From Oscillospiraceae bacterium (GTDB lineage: Bacteria; Bacillota; Clostridia; UBA1212), in NCBI GenBank assembly GCA_015069195.1, contig SVJA01000015.1, positions 1 through 43,790 on the forward strand: DNA of 43,790 nt, in the 5' to 3' direction. The translations under genes and the position numbers were made by a program. The notes under the pieces were generated by a model that searched no databases, was not told the origin of the DNA, and worked only from the letters and a program-made list of their open reading frames with translations. Of the stretch, positions 33,067 to 41,646 are shown in pieces (the stretch's first letter is position 1; every line of letters begins with the position of its first letter).

Positions 33067-36000
33067 TTACGCAACATAGGCATTGCTATTTACAGTGTCA
33101 ATTACCTTTCGTATACCAAACCATATGTTCATATCTGAAAATACATCCACAATACTTCCTCTATCGGTAAAAGGGGATTCTTGAAGAACAGACAAATCTT
33201 TCATTACACCGTTATGGACAATGTATTCGACAATCTGATTGACAAAATATATTTGGCGACTATCAAGAGCTGCACTGTCAAGAAATTCAGAAAATGCATC
33301 TTTTGCGGCAGTCATATCAAGGCCTACTATTTCACGAACAAACTCACCGAGAGGCTTTTGACCGTACTCTGCCTCATAATCAGCCTTTGTACCGAGTTCA
33401 CTCCACAAAATTCTTTCAAGTTCTTCTATATCCGACTTTTCCAAAGGAATATTTGTTTTAAGCTTTTCTATAACTGCATTATCCTGATGTTTGCGGATGT
33501 AGAATTCCGCTTTAGCTTTGTAGTTTTTAAGTTCATCACTTTCGAGTTCAGATTCACGCCAATCAATCGCAAGAATATCATCTTCGAAGTTGGTAGTGTA
33601 CGTAATATCTTCACGAATAACATACTTCATTAAATCACGCAAATTTTCACGAATTTCTTCAAACTCGTTCATTCCGGCACGTTCAAGATAATCGGTATGC
33701 AAAATCTTGTTTATAAAATCAGCTTTCATCATTATTTCCGGAATATTCGCTACGCTCGCAACAGCACGAACCTTTTTGAGGAGTTCCGTTCTTGCACGAT
33801 TATACTTTTTACCTACAAGGTAAGCAAGTTCTATTCCATAAAGCAATGCATCAAAGCGCAATGCTTTGGGGTGGTCATCATCCGGTATAATGAGCGGAGC
33901 AAGTTCCTGTCGCATCATTAAAGTATCTCCATATGCGAGAATACGATAGCTTTCAGGATTTGAATACAACTCTACATATTTCAAATGCTGCTTAACGGCA
34001 AAATTGTCTTTGTTAAGCTCTTGTACCTTTCGAACCATATCATCAATCAATGACTGACGGAATTTCTGCAATTCAGGTGTCTGATAATCCAAATCCTGAA
34101 GTTTAAATGCAAGTTGTGCTTTCAAATAGAATATTGCACCTTGCAAAGCAATCAGATTCGCAGTAGGTTTACCCGGGTTAAGACGGAAGAACTCAAAATT
34201 TCCGCAGAAATCAAATATATAGAATTGCTCTTTATCTTTACCATCCAAGAGTCCGGGGCAAAGTCTTGTGCCACGGCCTATCATCTGCCAAAACTTTGCT
34301 TTACTCATAACCTTTTTAAAGAATACAAGATTCAATATTTCGGGCACATCTATACCGGTATCAAGCATATCAACTGATATTGCTATCTGCGGCAACTTTT
34401 TCGGATCGGAAAAATCATCAATTAAGCTCTGAGCATAATTGATTTTGTTATCAATTACTTCCGCATAACCTACAAGATGAGGAAACTCACGGTAAAAAAT
34501 TTCATGAATTTTCTCAGCATGCTTGTGATTTTTAGCAAAAATGATTGACTTGCCTATTTTGTTACCGTAATCCACGGACAGTCCCTCATTCATAAGGATA
34601 TGCAAAACTTCTCTGATGGTATCTTCATTGAAAACCCAATCATTGAGTGCCGAAGAACTTATTGCTTCAGGAAACTCACCATCTTTTGTAAAAGTTTCTT
34701 CGTATTCTTCTTTTTCATCGTCTGACAGATCATCATAAACTATACCCTGCTCAATAAATTTCAGACGTGTTTCAACAGACATGAAATCAACAAGATAGCC
34801 GTCAGTTACAGCCTGTGCAAGCTCATAACCGTATGTCGGCACACCCTTTTCAAGCTCGAAAATTTCATAGGTGTTTTTATCAATTTCATCTTTCGGTGTC
34901 GCTGTCAAACCGATAAGCGGTGCATCAAAATAATTGAAAATATCTCTATACTTGTTATATATGGAACGGTGTGCTTCGTCGCAAATAACTAAATCAAAAT
35001 GACCGCAGGTAAATATCTTGCCCTTATCATCGTTTACTTCATCTATGCAATGCATCATTGTCTGATAAGTAGAAAAGACACAATGCGCATTATAGTTATC
35101 TTTGTCCTCGCATAAATTTGTTACAGACAAATCCGGTAGCCAATTCGAAAAACTTTTCTTCGCCTGTGTAACCAAAGCATTACGATCTGCAAGAAAAAGA
35201 ATATTCTTTACCCAACCGTATTCCAACAAAATATCACAAAGTGCCATAACAGTTCTCGTCTTACCGGAACCTGTTGCCATAACAAGCAATGCTTTTCTTC
35301 TGTTTTTTGCGTCAAAACTATCACAGACAGCCTTTATAGCAGCCTCTTGATAATAACGACCGGCAATATCTTTATTTACAGCAGCATTTTTAAGACTGCG
35401 ACGCATAGACCTTAAATTAAACATCTTTTCAAGGTCACGTTTGGAATATATCGTTGCAACTTTTCTCTCGGGATACATATTGTCGCAGATGTGAGTATCA
35501 AAGCCGTTAGTGATAAACACAACAGGTCTTCTGCCGTACTTTTTCTCTAATAAATCAGCATAGAGTTTTGCCTGTTGTCTGCCGACAGATACATCCTTAC
35601 AAGTTTTCTTCGCTTCAATAACGGCAAGTGCTTTTCCGTCATCCCCAAACAAAACATAATCGGCATACCCAACTCCTGACTTGTTAGGCATACCTTTTAA
35701 CTCAAACTCATTTATCCAATCTTTGCCCAGAGTCCAACCGGCATCGGTGAGCATCGCATCAATATATATTTTTCTTGTCTTATACTCGGAAATATCCAAA
35801 GGCTTTGGAACATACAAATCTTTTTGGGCTGCTCGACGAGCCGTAAGTTCTGACTTTAAAGCTGCATTTTCCGCAATCAACTGCTGAAAATCCAATGCAA
35901 CCGAATTATCGATAAGCGTCTCCGTCTGCTTAGAAACAAGTGCCGGATTAAACTCCTGAGGCGTATATCCTTTGGAATAACAGCACGCAACAAAGTCCAT

Positions 36001-36372
36001 AAATATAAAGAGATTCTCAAGACAAAGCATAGCCTGCTCTTCGGTAATCTTTTTACCATTGTGTGCCGCATTATTTCCCATAATGCGAATCAATTTCATT
36101 CGTTCCCAAATGTCACTTCCGACAAGTTCGCGGAAATCCTCATTATCCATCAAGCAAATAAGTCTGTCATCGTACGGCAACTCGAGATCGCTGTCAACGG
36201 AATACATCCATTTAACAGCAAACTCCATGGCACGACGGCAATTTATAATACAGGTAGACATGTCAATATGCAACGCCTTTTCCGCCACGACTGCAACGCC
36301 TGAAAAGGTTTCAAATTGCTTGTCCTTTGTCAAAAAATCAAAGTTGGTCAAATTCTTTTTCTCTTCTTTCAT
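33067..36372 (-). CDS. hsdR: Type I restriction enzyme, R (motor/endonuclease) subunit
   Basis: A 1101-residue subunit that translocates and cuts unmodified DNA. Residues 25-130 are a DUF4145 domain (RIMGNNAAH, residues 96-104). The nuclease is PD-(D/E)XK: D238 in GYADYV and E253-A-K255. The SF2 helicase has Walker A ATGSGKT at 366-372, DEAH at 465-468, LTATPKDE, and the later MIGRGTRLCPG. The C-terminal domain binds the methylase complex. The start overlaps the PIN_8 gene by 35 bases and has a poor ribosome site, so translation is probably coupled. All key motifs are intact, so the enzyme should be active. Confidence 0.96.
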   Translation of the reverse strand: MKEEKKNLTNFDFLTKDKQFETFSGVAVVAEKALHIDMSTCIINCRRAMEFAVKWMYSVDSDLELPYDDRLICLMDNEDFRELVGSDIWERMKLIRIMGNNAAHNGKKITEEQAMLCLENLFIFMDFVACCYSKGYTPQEFNPALVSKQTETLIDNSVALDFQQLIAENAALKSELTARRAAQKDLYVPKPLDISEYKTRKIYIDAMLTDAGWTLGKDWINEFELKGMPNKSGVGYADYVLFGDDGKALAVIEAKKTCKDVSVGRQQAKLYADLLEKKYGRRPVVFITNGFDTHICDNMYPERKVATIYSKRDLEKMFNLRSMRRSLKNAAVNKDIAGRYYQEAAIKAVCDSFDAKNRRKALLVMATGSGKTRTVMALCDILLEYGWVKNILFLADRNALVTQAKKSFSNWLPDLSVTNLCEDKDNYNAHCVFSTYQTMMHCIDEVNDDKGKIFTCGHFDLVICDEAHRSIYNKYRDIFNYFDAPLIGLTATPKDEIDKNTYEIFELEKGVPTYGYELAQAVTDGYLVDFMSVETRLKFIEQGIVYDDLSDDEKEEYEETFTKDGEFPEAISSSALNDWVFNEDTIREVLHILMNEGLSVDYGNKIGKSIIFAKNHKHAEKIHEIFYREFPHLVGYAEVIDNKINYAQSLIDDFSDPKKLPQIAISVDMLDTGIDVPEILNLVFFKKVMSKAKFWQMIGRGTRLCPGLLDGKDKEQFYIFDFCGNFEFFRLNPGKPTANLIALQGAIFYLKAQLAFKLQDLDYQTPELQKFRQSLIDDMVRKVQELNKDNFAVKQHLKYVELYSNPESYRILAYGDTLMMRQELAPLIIPDDDHPKALRFDALLYGIELAYLVGKKYNRARTELLKKVRAVASVANIPEIMMKADFINKILHTDYLERAGMNEFEEIRENLRDLMKYVIREDITYTTNFEDDILAIDWRESELESDELKNYKAKAEFYIRKHQDNAVIEKLKTNIPLEKSDIEELERILWSELGTKADYEAEYGQKPLGEFVREIVGLDMTAAKDAFSEFLDSAALDSRQIYFVNQIVEYIVHNGVMKDLSVLQESPFTDRGSIVDVFSDMNIWFGIRKVIDTVNSNAYVA

Positions 36373-37552
36373 ACGAATTACTTAATCTTTCTCTTTTCCA
36401 GGTTAATCTTTCTATTTCCTTTTTGATCTCCATCTTCTTGTGCAATACATCATTCAAATATGCTAGACAATCTTTAAACTCATCTAAAAGTCTATTGAAT
36501 TTTTCAGTTTCTTCAATATCCTCACATATTAAATCTTCTTTTGTTTCAAAAATATGTTGAAATTCTTTTATGCGAATTTCCAAACTTTCTTGCTTTTCAT
36601 CTAATTTACACAACAATGCCATTAAATGATGTTGTTCAGCGTCAATTCTCTCTGATTCTTGACGTCGTAAATGTTTATTTCTTATGCGACGATACTTTTC
36701 TTCCAAGATTCTTTCGTAGTTTTTAACCTCATCAATTGCGCTCTGTTGTATTTGAGTTCCTTGTACATTTTTGAATTGCTCAAGAAATCTATCCATACTG
36801 TACATATTAAATTTTTGCTTTGTTTCTTCAAGAAACTCTTTTTTTAGTTCTACACGCGGTCCTAATGTACGACCGTTCACTATTTCCCACCAGTCTTCTT
36901 TTTTATCACCAGTTACATAAATAATGTCCTTTTTGTTTTTTTTAGCAAACAACAAAATTTCTTTCCAAATTATCAAATCTCCAAAGGCGTTATTACCTTC
37001 GCCTTTTTTGTAATCCTTATATCCTGGCGGTATTTGTTTGTTATACCTTTCTGTGCCTTCTTTTTTTATTTCCTCTATCTCCGCATCAGAAAATCCATTA
37101 CCAACTTTCTTTTCGTAAAGTTGTAATAATTGATTTAAAATTTCATCTTCATCAACATTTTCAATATAATTACTTTCCTTGATTAGAATGTCGAGGTGTT
37201 TATCTAATTCTTTTGACATATTATCGATTTTTATATCAGTATCTTCTCTTCGAAGTTTTTCTCTGCAATCTTTTATAAAATTTTCTTTTTCATCTTTAAG
37301 TGCTTTGAAAATCCCCAAAGTGTCGAATATTACTTTAGGTCTATCCTTCATTAACTCTTGTGCAACCTGTTTTGGCATCCAAATTCTGTCCGAAAGCTGT
37401 CGCATTGCATTAAGCAAGGATTCTCTTGTAACCTCAGTATATCGATAAAGATTTAGAAAAATATTGGTATCAAATACAAATATCGCATTCTTCCACAATT
37501 CACTTTTTTCTTCTTGAGTTAAATTTAAATATTCTTTTATTGCATCCCTCAT
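36338..37552 (-). CDS. PIN_8 (PIN-like) domain protein with coiled-coil tail
   Basis: A 404-residue protein. Residues 22-240 form a PIN-like nuclease fold: D28 in FVFDTNIFLNLYRY, D192 in FGDLIIWKEIL, and D216/D220 in YVTGDKKEDWW, the acidic residues expected to bind metal. From about 270 to the end it is strongly charged and helical (coiled coil, rich in Glu, Lys and Arg). PIN_8 proteins are often found in defence islands, and the predicted activity is RNA or DNA cleavage. It overlaps the start of hsdR by 35 bases. Its role in the restriction locus is inference. Confidence 0.87.
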   Translation of the reverse strand: MRDAIKEYLNLTQEEKSELWKNAIFVFDTNIFLNLYRYTEVTRESLLNAMRQLSDRIWMPKQVAQELMKDRPKVIFDTLGIFKALKDEKENFIKDCREKLRREDTDIKIDNMSKELDKHLDILIKESNYIENVDEDEILNQLLQLYEKKVGNGFSDAEIEEIKKEGTERYNKQIPPGYKDYKKGEGNNAFGDLIIWKEILLFAKKNKKDIIYVTGDKKEDWWEIVNGRTLGPRVELKKEFLEETKQKFNMYSMDRFLEQFKNVQGTQIQQSAIDEVKNYERILEEKYRRIRNKHLRRQESERIDAEQHHLMALLCKLDEKQESLEIRIKEFQHIFETKEDLICEDIEETEKFNRLLDEFKDCLAYLNDVLHKKMEIKKEIERLTWKRERLSNSYERREKEFDQL

Positions 37553-37595
37553 AATTTCTCATCCTTTTTGTGTCTAATCATCAGTCTTTTGTTTT

Positions 37596-38153
37596 TTACT
37601 CTCCAAGCTTTAGAATAAGCGGTAACAATGTTAAACCGACATCAATACCTTTATCAGCAACCCATTTTATAATATCTTTCGCCATTTCCCATTTCTTGGT
37701 TTTTCTTTCGGTCGAATTTACGATCTGTTCCAATTCATCAATTTTGGCATTAATTTCACAAATTTCTTCATCTTTCAAAGATGACATATTTTCAACTATA
37801 TTTTTCGCCTTTGCAAAAGTAATAACACTTACGTCATTTTTATTCTCATTGGATATATTTGTTATTACATTTATCCCAACATTTTTTGTGTCATCAAATC
37901 TAAAATCTTCACAACAATTTAACGAATATGCTTTCAAAAAACCTTGTATAGTCCTAATGTACTCTATTGGTACAGTAGGGCGAATTTTAAACAATACTGC
38001 ATTCATTTCTATATCTGGAAAATTTTGTGATACTTTCGAGTATTTTCCAATCAATTCATTTAATAACGGCATTACGTCCAAACCGCGTTCTAAAAAAACA
38101 TCGCACCTTTTAATATCTTCTGTAACCATTTCAATAAATTCATTGCTTTTCAA
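37596..38153 (-). CDS. Unrecognised protein in the restriction locus
   Basis: A 185-residue acidic protein. The start is a TTG at 38151-38153 with AAAGGAG eight bases upstream, giving MKSNEFIEMVTEDIKRCDVF. The middle has a beta-rich part (VGINVITNISNENKNDVSVITFAKAK split over several strands) followed by a coiled-coil-like helix (IDELEQIVNSTERKTKKWEM) and a C-terminal amphipathic or membrane-associating helix (GIDVGLTLLPLILKLGE). No family is recognised. It lies between the 58-aa gene and the PIN_8 gene, co-directional, with gaps of 34 and 43 bases. Confidence 0.8.
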   Translation of the reverse strand: MKSNEFIEMVTEDIKRCDVFLERGLDVMPLLNELIGKYSKVSQNFPDIEMNAVLFKIRPTVPIEYIRTIQGFLKAYSLNCCEDFRFDDTKNVGINVITNISNENKNDVSVITFAKAKNIVENMSSLKDEEICEINAKIDELEQIVNSTERKTKKWEMAKDIIKWVADKGIDVGLTLLPLILKLGE

Positions 38154-38187
38154 AATATCATCTCCTTTGATTTTATTTGAAATATTG

Positions 38188-38364
38188 TTATACCCTTTGG
38201 AATAAACCATATATTGCTTTATATTGCATAAACTCATAAGCTAGTTTCTGTTGTTCGTATGGGGACAATAATTGAATGGCTTTATCTGTTTCAAGCAATA
38301 ATTTTTTTGCTTTTTCATAATTATCTTTTGGTTCTGCATCTATATTTAATTCAAATTTTCTCAT
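38188..38364 (-). CDS. Small 58-residue protein in the restriction locus
   Basis: The ATG at 38362-38364 has AGAAGGTG 5-6 bases upstream and the frame ends at TAA 38188-38190. The protein starts MRKFELNIDAEPKDNYEKAK and is charged and helical, with AKKLLLETDKAIQLLSPYEQ in the middle and a Tyr-rich end (AYEFMQYKAIYGLF). It is probably a real gene because of the ribosome site, the extended -10 promoter at 38387-38395, and the fit between its neighbours. Function unknown; an antitoxin or adaptor for the 185-aa protein is only a guess. Confidence 0.7.
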   Translation of the reverse strand: MRKFELNIDAEPKDNYEKAKKLLLETDKAIQLLSPYEQQKLAYEFMQYKAIYGLFQRV

Positions 38365-38386
38365 TTTTTCACCTTCTTTGTTTTCT

Positions 38387-38395
38387 ATTATACCA
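38387..38395 (-). promoter_or_regulatory. Internal extended -10 promoter
   Basis: TGGTATAAT on the minus strand, 23 bases before the start of the 58-aa gene; no good -35 box is seen, as is usual for extended -10 promoters. It would allow the four downstream genes, including hsdR, to be transcribed apart from hsdM and hsdS. Confidence 0.55.
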
Positions 38396-38464
38396 GATTA
38401 CATATACTTCAAGCGACAATATAACGTCATTTTATCGCCATTTTGATGCCTTTTCCTATACGCA

Positions 38465-39559
38465 TCACCCAAAATATTTCTGCATCAATGATTTCTTTAA
38501 TATTTCAAGTTTTTCCAGACTTTGTTTAACTACCAATTTTGATTTATCGACCTGTTCGACGAAGGCTGCAAACTGCTTTTGAACTTCCATTGGTGCCAAA
38601 TTGATGGGCATTGCTTTTACATATGAAACTGCCGCAATGTTTTGAATACCACTACCCTTAGTTTCCAAGTTGCCGATAGTTTGCTTCATGTAAGTCAAAA
38701 ATACAATAGGAAGTATTTTTTCGTTAAGAGTAAATTTGCAGAGCGCTTGATTTATCAGACCTTTTTCGCAACCCTCTGGCAACTGATACAATTCGCCCAT
38801 TGTACCAGAACAACTCATTAGAATATCACCTGCAACACACTCAAATCTTCGCAGTTCATCAAACTTTTCAGCCGTAACATAATAAGTTCCGATAGTCGCT
38901 GATTTTTGGATAGCATGTTTTTGCTCATAAACCTTATATGTTGTTTCGTTGGGTTCAACGAAGAACTCTTTTTTGAGAGCGCTTCCAAAAGGTCCCCTCA
39001 CAATCGAAGAACACACTTCCCCAACTGTTACTTTTTCCCATCCAAAAGGATTGGTTTCAGGGTCGCCAAAGAGTTCGACAAATCGGGATTTGACGAGTTC
39101 ATCAAGTTTTATAAGTTGTTGCCTTTTTGCATCAATTAAAGTGTCTAATCCGTTAAAAATCTTTGTGATTTCTTTTTGCACTCCAACATCGCTTATATTG
39201 AATTCAGCTTTGCTGTAATCTTTAAAATATATGTGCGGTATAGTCGCACCGGTTTGATATTTTGCCAAATTCATATATTCCATTGCATAGGCTAAATATT
39301 CAAGCTCAACATCTTCATTGGGTATTATATATTGTAAAGTACCAATAACTGAAGAATACGCAGGCAGTTTTAATACTCTACCTACACCCGCTCCATCTTT
39401 AACAACAGCTATATAAGGTTTATCTTGCACATAAAAATCCACACATTTTATCAATCCGCTTGCTCCGTATATTGGATAAATACCATCTCTTTTTTCTAAA
39501 TCCGATTGTTTTATATTTGATGAAGCATTAGTACAGTAATCACCAAGTCTCGCCATCAT
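38465..39559 (-). CDS. hsdS: Type I restriction enzyme specificity subunit
   Basis: A 364-residue subunit that recognises the bipartite DNA target. Two target-recognition domains are seen: TRD1 about residues 1-125 (ARLGDYCTNAS, PIYGASGLI, GATIPHIYFKDY) and TRD2 about 175-325 (WEKVTVGEVCSSIVRGPFGS, GSGIQNIAAVSYVKAM). They are separated by the conserved helical spacer EITKIFNGLDTLIDAKRQQL and closed by a second helix at the C-terminus. It starts at ATG-ATG overlapping the previous stop. It appears complete. Target sequence not predictable by eye. Confidence 0.94.
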   Translation of the reverse strand: MMARLGDYCTNASSNIKQSDLEKRDGIYPIYGASGLIKCVDFYVQDKPYIAVVKDGAGVGRVLKLPAYSSVIGTLQYIIPNEDVELEYLAYAMEYMNLAKYQTGATIPHIYFKDYSKAEFNISDVGVQKEITKIFNGLDTLIDAKRQQLIKLDELVKSRFVELFGDPETNPFGWEKVTVGEVCSSIVRGPFGSALKKEFFVEPNETTYKVYEQKHAIQKSATIGTYYVTAEKFDELRRFECVAGDILMSCSGTMGELYQLPEGCEKGLINQALCKFTLNEKILPIVFLTYMKQTIGNLETKGSGIQNIAAVSYVKAMPINLAPMEVQKQFAAFVEQVDKSKLVVKQSLEKLEILKKSLMQKYFG

Positions 39560-40116
39560 ACCACCCCCTTATAAAGTTCTATAATTGCAACTATAAGTGC
39601 AAATATTCCTATCAACGAAGAAAACAATGTAACTATATAATTCTTATCCTTTTCATATTTTATTTCGTTTGCAACTGCTCGAAATACTAATGAAAAAGAT
39701 ATAGCAACAAATGAAAAAACGAGAAATGTAACAATCGCTAAAATATTATCGATAATATTGGCACCTGACCATTCAAATGTTGTAAAAGAATGATATATAG
39801 GACTAATAAACAAAATCAAAAATAGAACTGTACAACATATCGCTAAACCATTCATAATAATTGCCATAAAGCTTGATAAGGCAATTACTGTTGAACTATT
39901 TGTCAAAGGTTCGCCTTTCAAAACTTTACATAAGTTACACCAAAAACTATTCTTATTAGTCGCTGTTGTCTGTTCACTTTTATCAACACTTTTCTCCTGT
40001 GCCTTCACTATTGCTTCCGCCAATTTATCATAATCAATCTCCATATTCACAGAAGCAATATTATTTATTATTTGAGGTCTATTACTATCCCTATTACTTC
40101 CTTTTCTTCTAGCCAT
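39556..40116 (-). CDS. Membrane protein embedded between hsdM and hsdS
   Basis: A 186-residue protein: a polar N-terminus of about 70 residues, then four hydrophobic segments at about 76-105 (two close helices), 120-145 and 163-182. AGGAG lies 8 bases before ATG, and its stop overlaps the hsdS start by 4 bases, so it is an integral part of the operon. I recognise no family. A membrane protein within a type I locus is unusual and could be an effector or anchor. Confidence 0.82.
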   Translation of the reverse strand: MARRKGSNRDSNRPQIINNIASVNMEIDYDKLAEAIVKAQEKSVDKSEQTTATNKNSFWCNLCKVLKGEPLTNSSTVIALSSFMAIIMNGLAICCTVLFLILFISPIYHSFTTFEWSGANIIDNILAIVTFLVFSFVAISFSLVFRAVANEIKYEKDKNYIVTLFSSLIGIFALIVAIIELYKGVV

Positions 40117-40143
40117 TATTTATCTCCTGTTATATCGTTATTA

Positions 40144-41646
40144 TCATCCATTCAACATCTCTTCAAGTTCTGCAAGTCCCGCAGTTATCTTCATCTCAAG
40201 TTCGTGTAAATCTGTCATAATTTCAAGCGTTGACGGATACTCAACCGCCTCATATACCGTCTTCTTGTACTTATTTATAGACAAATCATAATCATTATCT
40301 ACAATCTCTGATTTAGGCACAAAGAAGCTCTGCTCCGTTCTTTCCCGGTCTTTTTCGCCGTCAAGGTTACGGAATCTTTCGATGATGTCAGGAATATCAT
40401 TGTCCGATACCGGCGAACGTTTATCATCAAGAGAGAATCCGTCTGCTTTCATATCGTAGAACCAAACATTGTCCGTTCCGCCGTGCTCCGTCTTTGTAAA
40501 GATAAGTATACCGGTGGAGACTCCGGCGTATGGTTTGAATACACCGGAAGGCATCGAGATAACCGCTTCTAATCGGTTATTTTCGATAATTTCTTTGCGG
40601 ATAGCCTTATGCGCTGTCGATGAACCAAACAGAACACCATCAGGAACGATACAAGCACATCTACCGCCTGTATGAAGCATACGAAGGAAAAGTGCAAGAA
40701 AAAGAAGCTCTGTCTTTTTAGTCTTACATACTTTAAGCAAGTCAGCAGACACCGTATCATAGTCAAGACTTCCTTTGAACGGCGGATTTGCCAGAATAAG
40801 TGAATACTTGTCTCTGTCACCGTTTTGGTCTGATAAACTGTCACGATATTCTATAAACGGACTTTCAACACCGTGAGTCATCATATTCATCGCACCGATA
40901 CGAAGCATCGTTCTGTCCATATCGTAGCCGTAGAACATGCTGTTCATATAGTGTTCTTTTCGCTGCTTATTGTAGAAAATATCCTCTTTGTGATTTTCTT
41001 TGAGATACTCGCCTGCTGATACAAGGAATCCTGATGTACCGCAAGCAGGATCACATATAGTGTCAGTCGGTTTCGGCTGCATAAGCTCTACCATCATGCG
41101 TATTATGTGTCGAGGTGTTCGGAACTGTCCGTTGAGACCCGACTGCGCTATTTTGTTCAATAGATATTCGTAAACATCACCGCGTACATCCTTGCTGTCT
41201 GACTTTGACATAATGTAATATATATCATCAAGTGCATCAACGACTTTTGACAACAACAACGGTGTCGGCAACTTAAAAATCGCATCATCCATATACTTTG
41301 AATATCCGCTGTCCTTGTTGCTGTCAAGGTTCTTTATAAAAGGGAAAACCCATTCCTGCATAAGTGAATACATCTGACCTGCCGGCAAATCACGGAAGCT
41401 TTTCCACTTCAAACGCTCTCCGTCAATTGTTCTGTCTCCGACAACAACCTGCTCCGCAAATAAGCTTTTAAAAGGTAGACCGAGCATCGCACTCTCTTTG
41501 GCACGAGTTTCATCCGAATCAGACAAATCGCGTATAAACATCATATATGTTATCTGCTCAATAACATCCAACGGATTTACCAATCCACCTGCCGCAAAAG
41601 CATCCCACAAGCTGTCAATTTTGTTCTTCAATTCTCCTGTTATCAT
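40144..41646 (-). CDS. hsdM: Type I restriction enzyme methylase subunit
   Basis: A 500-residue N6-adenine methyltransferase subunit. It has an N-terminal HsdM_N domain (about 5-140), the SAM-binding motif DPACGTSGFL at 199-208, the catalytic NPPF at 287-290, and GQFRTPRHIIRMMVE just before the SAM site. It methylates the recognition site with HsdS and forms the restriction complex with HsdR. The start ATG overlaps the Fic stop by one base (TAATG), so translation is coupled. All catalytic motifs are intact. Confidence 0.97.
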   Translation of the reverse strand: MITGELKNKIDSLWDAFAAGGLVNPLDVIEQITYMMFIRDLSDSDETRAKESAMLGLPFKSLFAEQVVVGDRTIDGERLKWKSFRDLPAGQMYSLMQEWVFPFIKNLDSNKDSGYSKYMDDAIFKLPTPLLLSKVVDALDDIYYIMSKSDSKDVRGDVYEYLLNKIAQSGLNGQFRTPRHIIRMMVELMQPKPTDTICDPACGTSGFLVSAGEYLKENHKEDIFYNKQRKEHYMNSMFYGYDMDRTMLRIGAMNMMTHGVESPFIEYRDSLSDQNGDRDKYSLILANPPFKGSLDYDTVSADLLKVCKTKKTELLFLALFLRMLHTGGRCACIVPDGVLFGSSTAHKAIRKEIIENNRLEAVISMPSGVFKPYAGVSTGILIFTKTEHGGTDNVWFYDMKADGFSLDDKRSPVSDNDIPDIIERFRNLDGEKDRERTEQSFFVPKSEIVDNDYDLSINKYKKTVYEAVEYPSTLEIMTDLHELEMKITAGLAELEEMLNG

